Shown in pieces: positions 34,812-42,555 of a stretch of DNA of 64,000 nt. Each line of letters opens with the position of its first letter. Within the stretch, counting starts at the first letter, position 1. The notes under the pieces were generated by a model that saw only the letters and a program-made list of their open reading frames with translations, did not search any database and was not told the origin of the DNA. The stretch lies in NCBI RefSeq assembly GCF_043195105.1, contig NZ_JBAFWO010000001.1; one strand, 5' to 3'. The position numbers and the translations under genes are program-made. The DNA is from NCEH01 sp002257205 (GTDB taxonomy: Bacteria > Pseudomonadota > Alphaproteobacteria > Rhizobiales > Xanthobacteraceae).

Positions 34812-35624
34812 ATGGCGTTTTCCACGGACGAGATCGAGCGCTATGCGCGCCATATCGTGCTGCACGACGTGGGCGGGCCGGGCCAGCAGAAGCTGAAGGC
34901 GGCGCGGGTTCTGGTGGTGGGCGCGGGCGGGCTCGGCGCGCCGGTGCTGCTATATCTCGCGGCGGCGGGCGTGGGCACGCTGGTGCTGGTGGATGACGAC
35001 GAAGTCTCGCTCTCCAACCTCCAGCGGCAGGTGATTCACCGCACGCAGGATATCGGCCGCCCCAAGGTGGAGAGCGCGCGCGATGCTGTGGCCGCCCTTA
35101 ACCCCCATGTGGAGATGGTGTTGCACCAGGGCCGGCTCGACGCCGGCAACGCGCTCGATCTGATTCGCGATGTGGACGTGGTGGTGGACGGCTCGGACAA
35201 TTTCGCCACCCGCTATCTGGTCTCGGACGCCTGCATACTGGCGGGTAAGCCGCTGGTGACGGCGGCGCTCGGCACCTTCGATGCGACCATCACCACCATC
35301 CGCGCCCATGAAAACGGGCCGGACGGCACGCCGAACCCGACCTATCGCTGCCTGTTCCCCGAGCCGCCGCCGCCCGGCACGGTCGCGCCCTGCGCGGAAG
35401 CCGGCGTGCTCGGTGCGCTGGCGGGGCTCGCCGGTTCGCTCGCGGCCTTAGAAGTGATCCGCGCCATCGTCGGCTTCGGCGAGGGGCTGGTGGGCAAGCT
35501 GCTGATGATCGACGCCCGCTCCATGCGTTTCGAGACGCTGAGCTATGCCTATGACCCGGAAAATCCGCTCACGGGCACAGGAACGCGCATCACCGATCTG
35601 TCGGAGCATGTGCGGGCAGCGTAA
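34812..35624 (+). CDS. moeB: MoeB/ThiF-family adenylyltransferase (E1-like), zinc cysteines not conserved
   Basis: A 270-residue E1-like enzyme: RYARHIVLHDVGGPGQQKL, the nucleotide motif VVGAGGLGAPVLLYLAAAGVG, DDDEVSLSNLQRQVIH, and VDGSDNFATRY. The catalytic-type cysteine is in APCAEAGVLG. It would adenylate the C-terminus of a MoaD/ThiS-like protein. Only one cysteine of the first MoeB zinc pair is present (TYRCLF) and the second pair is absent, so it likely lacks the structural zinc. Whether it serves molybdopterin, thiamine or cysteine sulfur transfer cannot be decided; no MoaD/ThiS gene is nearby. Confidence 0.88.
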   Translation: MAFSTDEIERYARHIVLHDVGGPGQQKLKAARVLVVGAGGLGAPVLLYLAAAGVGTLVLVDDDEVSLSNLQRQVIHRTQDIGRPKVESARDAVAALNPHVEMVLHQGRLDAGNALDLIRDVDVVVDGSDNFATRYLVSDACILAGKPLVTAALGTFDATITTIRAHENGPDGTPNPTYRCLFPEPPPPGTVAPCAEAGVLGALAGLAGSLAALEVIRAIVGFGEGLVGKLLMIDARSMRFETLSYAYDPENPLTGTGTRITDLSEHVRAA

Positions 35625-35736
35625 GGGGCTGTTTTCTCCTATGGGTAGTGTCTCAGTTTGAATTTTGAGCCCTTTGACGCCGGTTCTCGCGGCTAGCCCA
35701 TCTCCATGCTATGCTTAGAGCAAAACAGGAGATCGT

Positions 35737-35988
35737 ATGAGCGCTCCAGACGTGTATTTGCTTCAGTTCTACCGTCAAGGGCCAGGGGACGTCGGAATTG
35801 ATGATATTGCGTTATTTAGCGATCAAGACTTCGAGTCGGTCGCCCAAAAGGCGCTGCTTGGCTATTTCAATAATTGCAATATCGCTCCTCACCAGCGCCC
35901 GCACCATGCGCGAGTGACCACTCACGACGGATTTAAGGTGATCCTAACGCTCATGGCGACCGGACCTACAACCGTCGAGAAGGTTTGA
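35737..35988 (+). CDS. small hypothetical protein in a lower-GC island
   Basis: An 83-residue protein with a clear AGGAG seven bases before the ATG. Its base composition is visibly lower in GC than all neighbours, with AT-ending codons that neighbours avoid (e.g. gat gat att). No family is recognised. Residues DVYLLQFYRQGPGD suggest a beta strand start; no signal peptide or membrane span. Likely a recently acquired orphan gene. It lies between moeB and the convergent 2-hydroxyacid dehydrogenase gene. Confidence 0.65.
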   Translation: MSAPDVYLLQFYRQGPGDVGIDDIALFSDQDFESVAQKALLGYFNNCNIAPHQRPHHARVTTHDGFKVILTLMATGPTTVEKV

Positions 35989-36029
35989 AATCCCGACCGG
36001 TCCTTAAGGCGAGAAGCGCCCACGACCCC

Positions 36030-37031
36030 TCACAGCATGGAGGGCAGCACGCGATCCGGCGGACGGTGGCCGTCCATGAAGGTCTTGATGTTGACGATGA
36101 CCTTCTCTCCCATGTCGATGCGCCCTTCCAGCGTCGCCGAGCCCATGTGCGGCAGCAGCACCACCTTGCCCTGGCGGGCGAGCTTGACGAGCTTGGGGTT
36201 CACCGCCGGCTCATGCTCGAACACGTCGAGGCCCGCGCCCGCGATCTCGCCGGCTTCCAGCATGCGGGTCAGGGCGTTCTCGTCGATCACTTCGCCGCGT
36301 GCCGTGTTCACCACATAGGCGTCGGGCTTCAGCAGCTTGAGGCGGCGGGCCGAGAGCAGATGATAGGTGGCCGGGGTGTGCGGGCAATTGACCGAGACGA
36401 TGTCCATGCGGGCCAGCATCTGGTCCAGGCTGTCCCAATAGGTCGCCTCCAGCGCCTCTTCCGTGGCGGCGGGCAGGTGGCGGCGGTTGTGATAATGGAT
36501 CTGCAGGCCGAACGCCTTGGCGCGGCGCGCCACCGCCTGGCCGATGCGGCCCATGCCGACGATGCCGAGGCGCTTGCCCCAGATGCGCCGGCCGAGCATC
36601 CAGGTGGGCGCCCAGCCGTTCCATGATTCCGGATCGGAGGTGATGATCTGCGCGCCCTCGGCCAGCCGGCGGGGCACCGCGAGAATCAGCGCCATGGTCA
36701 TGTCGGCGGTGTCCTCGGTGAGGACGCCGGGGGTGTTGGTGACGGTGATGCCACGCGCCAGCGCGCTTGCCACGTCAATGTGATCGACGCCGTTGGAGAA
36801 GCTGGCGATGAGGCGCAGATTCTCGCCCGCCTGCGACATCACGGCAGAATCGATCTTGTCGGTCACGGTGGGCACGAGCACGTCCGCGGTGCGCACGGCC
36901 TCCACCAGAGCGGCGTGATCCATGGGCACGTCGTCGACGTTCAGGCGCGCGTCAAACAGTTCGCGCATCCGCGTCTCGACCGTGTCAGGCAGCTTCCGCG
37001 TGACGACAACGAGGGGTTTGCGACGCGCCAT
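36030..37031 (-). CDS. D-2-hydroxyacid dehydrogenase (glyoxylate/hydroxypyruvate reductase type)
   Basis: The 333-residue protein has the NAD(P)-binding motif GIVGMGRIGQAVARRAKAFG. The catalytic Arg (NTARGEVIDE), Glu (AGAGLDVFEHEP) and His (LLPHMGSAT) of the D-2-hydroxyacid dehydrogenase family are present. Rhizobial proteins of this type reduce glyoxylate or hydroxypyruvate; the substrate is inference. ATG 37031 (MARRKPLVVV) is the start; a longer in-frame reading begins unconserved. It is divergent from the SH3-domain gene. Confidence 0.92.
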   Translation of the reverse strand: MARRKPLVVVTRKLPDTVETRMRELFDARLNVDDVPMDHAALVEAVRTADVLVPTVTDKIDSAVMSQAGENLRLIASFSNGVDHIDVASALARGITVTNTPGVLTEDTADMTMALILAVPRRLAEGAQIITSDPESWNGWAPTWMLGRRIWGKRLGIVGMGRIGQAVARRAKAFGLQIHYHNRRHLPAATEEALEATYWDSLDQMLARMDIVSVNCPHTPATYHLLSARRLKLLKPDAYVVNTARGEVIDENALTRMLEAGEIAGAGLDVFEHEPAVNPKLVKLARQGKVVLLPHMGSATLEGRIDMGEKVIVNIKTFMDGHRPPDRVLPSML

Positions 37032-37185
37032 AATTTTCCCCGTTCCCGGTTTTTTAACCCTTCTCGTCCCGTCTAGCAGACGGACGAGGAAACACAAAGG
37101 GTATGCGCGCAGCGACCCTTGACGATGTGCGGGTGCAGGCGCACTTCAGGCACGCGATTTCACTGAGCGAGAGGATCAGCGGATC

Positions 37186-37719
37186 ATGCAGGTGAGCAAA
37201 CGTCAGTCCCTTTCGGCACGCGCGATGGCTCTCCTGCTGGTGTTGGCCGCCACCTCGCTCAATGGCGCGGCCCATGCGGCGGACGATTCCGGAAGCGGTC
37301 TGCCGGTGCCGCGCTTTGTCTCGCTGAAGGCCGACAAGGTGAATGTGCGCACCGGGCCGAACAAGAATCAGGACGTGTCCTGGATCTTCTCGCGCGCCGG
37401 CCTGCCGGTGGAGATCACCGCCGAGTTCGAGACTTGGCGCCGTATCCGCGACGTGGATGGCTCGGAGGGCTGGGTCTATCATTCCATGCTTTCGGGCCGC
37501 CGCACAGCGCTTGTGTCGCCCTGGCTGAAGAGCGGCACGGCGGTGCTGCGCGCGAGCGCGGATGCCAGCGCGCGGGCCACCGCGCAGCTGGAGCCCCGGG
37601 TCCTTGCATCCGTGAAATCGTGCGATGGAAAATGGTGCCGCATCACCGGCCCCGGTTTCGACGGCTTTATCGAACAGGGCGATCTGTGGGGAGTCTATCC
37701 CGGCGAAAAGGTGGAGTGA
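37186..37719 (+). CDS. exported protein with two bacterial SH3 domains
   Basis: The 177-residue protein has a signal peptide (about 1-31, cut after AHAA). Two SH3b-like modules follow. The first reads LKADKVNVRTGPNKNQDVSWIF to SEGWVYHSMLSG; the second includes GTAVLRASADASARATAQLEP and GFIEQGDLWGVYPGE. SH3b domains commonly bind peptidoglycan peptides, so a periplasmic or wall-associated role is likely. It is convergent with irr and shares a bidirectional terminator with it. Confidence 0.9.
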   Translation: MQVSKRQSLSARAMALLLVLAATSLNGAAHAADDSGSGLPVPRFVSLKADKVNVRTGPNKNQDVSWIFSRAGLPVEITAEFETWRRIRDVDGSEGWVYHSMLSGRRTALVSPWLKSGTAVLRASADASARATAQLEPRVLASVKSCDGKWCRITGPGFDGFIEQGDLWGVYPGEKVE

Positions 37720-37786
37720 GGTAGCCCTGGCGCGCCTTGCGCCGGCCGGCGGGGCGCGTTCGTCTCAAACCAGCTCGTCTCAAACG

Positions 37787-37815
37787 AAAAAGCCCCCGCT
37801 CCGGCGAGGGCTTTC
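37787..37815. terminator. bidirectional terminator between the SH3-domain gene and irr
   Basis: AAAGCCC (37789-37795) pairs with GGGCTTT (37808-37814), extended by an inner CGC/GCG helix. A-run on one side and T-run on the other. It serves both convergent genes. Confidence 0.85.
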
Positions 37816-37843
37816 ATCTGGAACAGGCGGGAGCGACGGGCGC

Positions 37844-38395
37844 TCAGCCCTTGCCGATTGCCTTGCGGCGCAGACGCACCACCACGTCCACGCGCGCAAC
37901 CTCGAAACCTTCCGGCGGCTCGGGCAAGCGGTCGACGCCCACATGGGCCGTGGGAATGTCCACCAGCTCGTTATGGCCTTCCACATAGAAGTGGTAATGG
38001 TCCGACGCATTGGTGTCGAAATAGGTCTTGGAGCCGTCCACCGCCACCTCGCGCAGCAGGTCCACTTCGGTGAACTGGTGCAAGGTGTTGTAGACGGTGG
38101 CGAGCGAGACCGGGAAGCGGGCGCGGATGGCCTCTTCGTGCAGCATTTCCGCCGTCACGTGGCGGTCGCCCTTGGCGAACAGCAGCCAGCCGAGGGCGAG
38201 GCGCTGGCGGGTCGGCCGCAGGCCCACTTCGCGCAGCATCTCGCGCACGTCATGGAACGGGCAGCCGGTGCGACGCGTGGATGAGATATCCCGCAACTGG
38301 GCCACCGGCAGCACCGCGTCACCGTCCTCCGCCGTGCCGCGGGGGGCGACGGCTGGGCTCGTGAGGCTGGCTCTGAAGCGGGACATGTCGGACAT
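37844..38395 (-). CDS. irr: iron response regulator Irr (Fur family)
   Basis: This 183-residue Fur-family repressor has the heme regulatory motif GCPFHDV (Cys45), then the Irr signature LREVGLRPTRQRLALGWLLFAKGDRHVTAEMLHEEA and the winged helix SLATVYNTLHQF. The second heme/metal site reads ASDHYHFYVEGHNELVDIP. In rhizobia Irr accumulates under iron limitation, represses heme and iron-using genes and is degraded on heme binding. Two ATGs (38395, 38386) are possible. The AT-rich region upstream (38502-38545) probably carries its promoter. Confidence 0.95.
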   Translation of the reverse strand: MSDMSRFRASLTSPAVAPRGTAEDGDAVLPVAQLRDISSTRRTGCPFHDVREMLREVGLRPTRQRLALGWLLFAKGDRHVTAEMLHEEAIRARFPVSLATVYNTLHQFTEVDLLREVAVDGSKTYFDTNASDHYHFYVEGHNELVDIPTAHVGVDRLPEPPEGFEVARVDVVVRLRRKAIGKG

Positions 38396-38624
38396 CGGCG
38401 GATCTGCACTCTTCAATGAAACACATGGCCTTAGCGGCAGCGGTACAAGGCTCCGGAAGGCGCTGATCAATCTCAATAGCGGATCGCGCCGCGAATTGCC
38501 ACTATTATAGATTGTAGCTGTACTAATGTAAGTCAATGACACCAATGCCTTGCTTGTGACTTGCGCCCCTGGCGCGCGCCATTGCATGGCTTCGCGACGG
38601 CGGTCTCCGCGACCGTACGCTGAC
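38396..38624. promoter_or_regulatory. divergent irr-dsbB promoter region
   Basis: The region contains an AT-rich block (about 38502-38545, ACTATTATAGATTGTAGC and TACTAATGTAAG) unlike its flanks, fit for promoters or an iron-responsive operator. I could not assign precise boxes for either gene. No other gene is visible. Confidence 0.4.
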
Positions 38625-39152
38625 ATGAGGACCACGCATTTGATCGATCTGCGCGCGCCGATCACGGCTTGCCTGGTGGTGTCCGCCGGCGCGGCGGCGG
38701 CCCTTGCCGCGGCCTGGTATTTCCAGCTGGTGGTGGGACTTGCCCCGTGTCCGCTGTGCCTCGACCAGCGTCTTCCCTATTACGCGGCGATACCCATCGG
38801 CCTGCTTTCCGCCTATGCCGCCCATCGCGGCTGGACCGGGATCGCGCGGGCGGGGCTCGCGGTGCTGGCGCTGTTGATGCTGGTGGATGCGGGGATCGCC
38901 ATCTTTCACGCCGGGGTGGAATGGCGATTCTGGCAGGGGCCGACCGCCTGCACCTCGGGCACGCCGATAGTGGTCAGCGACATTATGTCCGCCCTCAAGA
39001 CCGCCCATGTGCCCCGCTGCGACGAGGCGGCCTGGCGCCTGATGGGGATTTCCATGGCCGGCTGGAATGCGCTGATCGCTCTCGGGCTTGCGGGGGTCGC
39101 GCTGATCGGCCTGCGCGGCCGAGGGGCGGCGGGCCGTGTGATGGCGGCCTGA
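38625..39152 (+). CDS. dsbB: disulfide bond formation protein B
   Basis: A 175-residue four-span membrane protein with the quinone-linked CxxC in LAPCPLCLDQRLPYYAA. The second periplasmic cysteine pair is in GPTACTSG and HVPRCDEAAW. It reoxidises periplasmic DsbA with ubiquinone. ATG 38625 starts the conserved N-terminus; longer in-frame readings are unlikely. It may supply oxidising power for the cytochrome c maturation genes elsewhere in this window, but that link is inference. Confidence 0.92.
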   Translation: MRTTHLIDLRAPITACLVVSAGAAAALAAAWYFQLVVGLAPCPLCLDQRLPYYAAIPIGLLSAYAAHRGWTGIARAGLAVLALLMLVDAGIAIFHAGVEWRFWQGPTACTSGTPIVVSDIMSALKTAHVPRCDEAAWRLMGISMAGWNALIALGLAGVALIGLRGRGAAGRVMAA

Positions 39153-39161
39153 GACCGGACC

Positions 39162-39755
39162 CTACGGCTCCAGTTCGGTATCCCAATAAAGATAGTCGAG
39201 CCAACTCTCGTGCAGATAATTGGGCGGGAAGTGACGGCCGTTCTGGTGCAAATCGTGCACGGTGGGCTGGAACGGCACCTGGTGGGGCCACATGCCCGAA
39301 TGCGCCGGCATGTCGCTGCCCTTGCGCAGATTACACGGCGAGCACGCCGTCACCACATTGTCCCAGGTTGTCTGGCCGCCGCGGGAGCGCGGAATGAGGT
39401 GGTCGAAGGTGAGATCGTCGCGCGAGCCGCAATATTGGCAGGTGAAGCGGTCGCGCAGGAAAACGTTGAAGCGGGTGAAAGCGGGATGCCGGGCGGGCTT
39501 TACGAAGGTGCGCAAGGACAGCACGCTCGGAAGCCGGATCTCTATGCCCGGACTTCGGACCGCCTTGTCGTAATATTCGACGATGTTCACGCGGTCGAGG
39601 AACACCGCCTTGATGGCATCCTGCCAGCACCAGACAGACAGCGGATAGTAGCTCAGCGGACGGTAGTCCGCATTGAGCACCAGTGCCGGCCAAGCCCCAG
39701 ATGGTAACGCAGCGGTCAAGGATCGAACTCCTCGCCCTCCATGGCACCGAATCAA
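39162..39755 (-). CDS. HNH endonuclease
   Basis: The product is up to 197 residues, with a well-formed HNH zinc module: FTCQYCGSRDDLTFDHLIPRSRGGQTTWDNVVTACSPCNLRKG (two CxxC pairs, DH and N). The N-terminal half (ALVLNADYRPLSYYPLSVWCWQDA) matches a conserved alphaproteobacterial HNH family. Role unknown; such chromosomally fixed HNH proteins are not clearly mobile elements. The exact start is uncertain (an in-frame ATG at 39755; conservation begins near PALVLNADYRP). Confidence 0.88.
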   Translation of the reverse strand: MIRCHGGRGVRSLTAALPSGAWPALVLNADYRPLSYYPLSVWCWQDAIKAVFLDRVNIVEYYDKAVRSPGIEIRLPSVLSLRTFVKPARHPAFTRFNVFLRDRFTCQYCGSRDDLTFDHLIPRSRGGQTTWDNVVTACSPCNLRKGSDMPAHSGMWPHQVPFQPTVHDLHQNGRHFPPNYLHESWLDYLYWDTELEP

Positions 39756-39830
39756 ACCAAGCCTGCCCGGTGCGCCGCGATACTCTATATTCTCCGTGTC
39801 ATTCTTGTGAAGCCGCCTGGTGCATCGCCC

Positions 39831-40493
39831 TCAGGCGGCGGCGAGCCGCTGGGCCAGGAACAGGCCGCCCTGGGCAAGGCCGGTGTCGTCGATCCCGTGG
39901 CCGAGGCCGTGGCTGAGGTGCCACTCGACGGGAATGCCGGCGCCCGCGAGAGCGAACGCCGATTGGAACAGCGCCTGGGCGGGGATCAGCGTGTCGTCGG
40001 TGCCGTGCACCAGCAGGATCGGCGGCACGGTGGCGCCCGCCGCCGCGTTCGGCTCGGGAACCCATAGGCCGGAATAGCCCACCACGGCGGCGGGCGGCTC
40101 CGCCATGGCCAGCGCGGCCGACAGCGCCATCATGCAGCCCTGGCTGAAGCCCACCAGCGCGAGGCGGCTCGCCGGCAGGCGGGCGCGCTGCAATTCGCTC
40201 TGGATCAGGCGATGAAGGCCCGGGGCCGCGCTCGCCACGCCGCGCACCATGTCGTGCGGGTCCATGTCGCCGAGCGGAAACCATTGCCGCCCCATGGGCG
40301 CGCCCTCGCACGGGTCCGGCGCGTGGGGCGAGACGAAGGCGGTGTCCGGCAGCAGTTCCGCCCAGGCGCTGCCGAGGTCGATCAGGTCCCGCCCGTCGGC
40401 GCCATAGCCGTGCAGCATGATGACCAGGGACTTAGGCGCGCCGCCCGAATGGGGCGGCAGGCGGGGGCTGTCCAGAACGGGCATGGGCGGCAA
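39831..40493 (-). CDS. phospholipase/carboxylesterase (alpha/beta hydrolase)
   Basis: The 220-residue protein has LVIMLHGYGADGRDLIDLG (oxyanion region), the nucleophile elbow LVGFSQGCMMAL, the acid in LVHGTDDTLIP and the base in HLSHGLGHGID. This is the carboxylesterase/phospholipase (YpfH-like) family, cytosolic. The substrate is unknown. Same strand as alkA, 48 bases downstream of it, so probably co-transcribed. Confidence 0.92.
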   Translation of the reverse strand: MPPMPVLDSPRLPPHSGGAPKSLVIMLHGYGADGRDLIDLGSAWAELLPDTAFVSPHAPDPCEGAPMGRQWFPLGDMDPHDMVRGVASAAPGLHRLIQSELQRARLPASRLALVGFSQGCMMALSAALAMAEPPAAVVGYSGLWVPEPNAAAGATVPPILLVHGTDDTLIPAQALFQSAFALAGAGIPVEWHLSHGLGHGIDDTGLAQGGLFLAQRLAAA

Positions 40494-40541
40494 GCCTCTG
40501 GTGGGAAGTCTCGGGGTGGGAAGGTCGCGGGTGGGAAAGTC

Positions 40542-41231
40542 TCAGGTGGGCACGCCGGTGCGGGCGCGCTTGGCGCCATAATAGGCCCACAGCACCTGCG
40601 CCGCCACGCCGCGATAGGGCCGCCAGTCCTCGGCGATCGCCCATAGCCCCAGCGCCGAGGCGCGGCCGGGCAGTTCGAACGCTTCGCCGGCGGCGACCTG
40701 CAAGGCCAGATCGCCATGCGGGAAGGCGTCCGCACGGCCGAGGCAGAACAGGAGATAAATGTCGGCGCTCCACAGGCCGATGCCGGGAAGCTTGGTGAGA
40801 TAGGCCGCCGCCGCGTCCGCCTCCATATGCGCCACGGCGTCGAGATCGACCGCGCCGGACACGAGGTCGCGGGCGATGCCGGTGAGGGTGCGGATCTTCG
40901 GCGCGGAAAGGCCGGCGGCGCGCAGGCTTTCCACCGGCGCGGCGAGCAGCGCCTCGGGGGTCGCCGGCCCGCCGAACAGGAGATCAAGGCGCGCGGAGAT
41001 GGAGCGGGCGGCGGCGACCGACAATTGCTGCGCGACCACGATCGCCACCATCCCCGCGAACCCTGGTGCGCGGCGCCGCAGGGCCGGGCGGCCGGCGAAG
41101 TCCACCAGCGGAGCAAGGCGCGGGTCCAGGGCCATGAGTCGGTCGAGGGCGTGCTCGAAATCCGCCTGATGGTGCAGGTGCGGTTCGCTCTCGGGTGCCG
41201 CGAACGGGCCGAGGGGGGCGGGGTCGGTCAT
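40542..41231 (-). CDS. alkA: DNA-3-methyladenine glycosylase II
   Basis: A 229-residue HhH-GPD glycosylase. The helix-hairpin-helix and catalytic Asp read LTKLPGIGLWSADIYLLFCLGRADAFPHGDLALQ. It lacks the iron-sulfur cluster cysteines of Nth/MutY, as expected for AlkA. It removes alkylated purines. No Ada partner is nearby. It lies upstream of the esterase gene. Confidence 0.93.
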   Translation of the reverse strand: MTDPAPLGPFAAPESEPHLHHQADFEHALDRLMALDPRLAPLVDFAGRPALRRRAPGFAGMVAIVVAQQLSVAAARSISARLDLLFGGPATPEALLAAPVESLRAAGLSAPKIRTLTGIARDLVSGAVDLDAVAHMEADAAAAYLTKLPGIGLWSADIYLLFCLGRADAFPHGDLALQVAAGEAFELPGRASALGLWAIAEDWRPYRGVAAQVLWAYYGAKRARTGVPT

Positions 41232-41465
41232 GGCGCCTTGGTCCTCAAGCCATCCGCCTGCGGCGGGTCGGGCGGGATGAAATCATCGCTTCGCGTGGTT
41301 GGCCAGAGTGTCCTTGGCCAGCGCCCGCGCCGGATGGCATCGTCGGCTGGTGTTCAGCGCGCGCGACAGGCCCTAAATCATGGGCCATAAAAATCCTGCG
41401 CCATAAATTCTGCCCTATCCGTTTCCTGACCCATCCTTTTCCTGCCCCATCGTTTCACGTGTCCC

Positions 41466-42341
41466 ATGCGCTTTATCTGCCGTTTCGCGCCCAGCCCCAA
41501 TGGCCGCCTGCATCTCGGCCATGCCCTGTCCGCCTTCCTCAATGCCGATGCGGCGGTCGAGGCGGGCGGCGATTTCCTGTTGCGCATCGAGGACATCGAC
41601 GCCACCCGATCCCGCCCGGCCTTCGAACAGGCGATCCGCGCGGATCTGGACTGGCTCGGCATTCTTCCCGCCGCCGCGCCGCGCCGCCAGTCGGAGCATC
41701 TCGCCTTCTATGCCGAGGCGCTGGACCGGCTGGAGCGGGAAGGCCTGCTCTATCCCGCGTTTGAAAGCCGGGCGCAGATCGCCCATGCGGTCGCGCAGAA
41801 AGACGCCGAAGCGCCGTGGCCGCGTGATCCCGACGGGGCGCCGCTCTATCCTTTCGGCCGGCAGTCCATGACGCAGGCCGAGCGCGACCGCCTACGGTCC
41901 GAAGGCGCCCCGTTCGTGCTGCGGCTGGATATGGCGGCCGCCTTGGCGCGGATCGGCGCGCCGCTGGCCTGGAGCGAAGCCCGCGAAACCCCGCTCGGCC
42001 CGGCATTTCTCCAAGCGGCGGACCCGGCCGCCTGGGGCGATGTGGTGGTGGCGCGCAAGGATGTTCCGGTAAGCTATCACCTCGCCGTGGTGCTGGACGA
42101 TGCGGCGCAGGCGATCAGCCATGTGATCCGCGGGCGCGACTTGTTCGCGGCGACTTCGGTGCACCGGGTGTTGCAGGAAGTGCTTGGGCTTGCGGCGCCG
42201 GTCTATCACCATCATCGCCTGGTGCTGGGGGCGGACGGGCGCAAGCTCTCGAAAAGCGAGGGGGCGGCGAGCCTGGACTATCTGCGGCAGGCGGGCGAGG
42301 GACCGGCCGATATCCGCCGGCGGCTCGGCCTTTCCGCCTAG
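41466..42341 (+). CDS. gluQRS: glutamyl-Q tRNA(Asp) synthetase
   Basis: The 291-residue protein is a truncated GluRS catalytic domain. The HIGH-like motif is SPNGRLHLGHALSAF, followed by LLRIEDIDATRSRPAFEQAI and the KMSKS-like GRKLSKSEGAASL. It lacks the anticodon-binding domain. It attaches glutamate to queuosine in tRNA-Asp. ATG 41466 lies just after a GTTTCACGTG word (41452-41461), and a full parS palindrome lies about 50 bases after the stop. Confidence 0.96.
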   Translation: MRFICRFAPSPNGRLHLGHALSAFLNADAAVEAGGDFLLRIEDIDATRSRPAFEQAIRADLDWLGILPAAAPRRQSEHLAFYAEALDRLEREGLLYPAFESRAQIAHAVAQKDAEAPWPRDPDGAPLYPFGRQSMTQAERDRLRSEGAPFVLRLDMAAALARIGAPLAWSEARETPLGPAFLQAADPAAWGDVVVARKDVPVSYHLAVVLDDAAQAISHVIRGRDLFAATSVHRVLQEVLGLAAPVYHHHRLVLGADGRKLSKSEGAASLDYLRQAGEGPADIRRRLGLSA

Positions 42342-42389
42342 CGGCAGGGTTGCGGGAAAAGCGGCCCAACGCCCCTCATTTCCCAAAAA

Positions 42390-42405
42390 TGTTTCACGTG
42401 AAACA
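42390..42405. other. parS: perfect parS chromosome-partition site
   Basis: The 16 bp palindrome TGTTTCACGTGAAACA equals the ParB-binding consensus conserved across bacteria, including Caulobacter and rhizobia. It lies between gluQRS and the AEC transporter gene, outside any accepted gene. No parA, parB or gidB gene is in the window, so this is a distal site of the ParB-loading cluster. Confidence 0.88.
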
Positions 42406-42555
42406 ATGGCTTAGCGCGGACGAAGAGCGGTTTCCTGGCGCTTCGAAGTGCCCTCTCCGTGGACCAAACCGCCATTTCGGGCGAACGTTTTCGCGCGAAC
42501 TTCGCCGACAGAGCCGGGCGCCCAACCGCGCGCGCCACCTCCGATGCCCTCGTCC

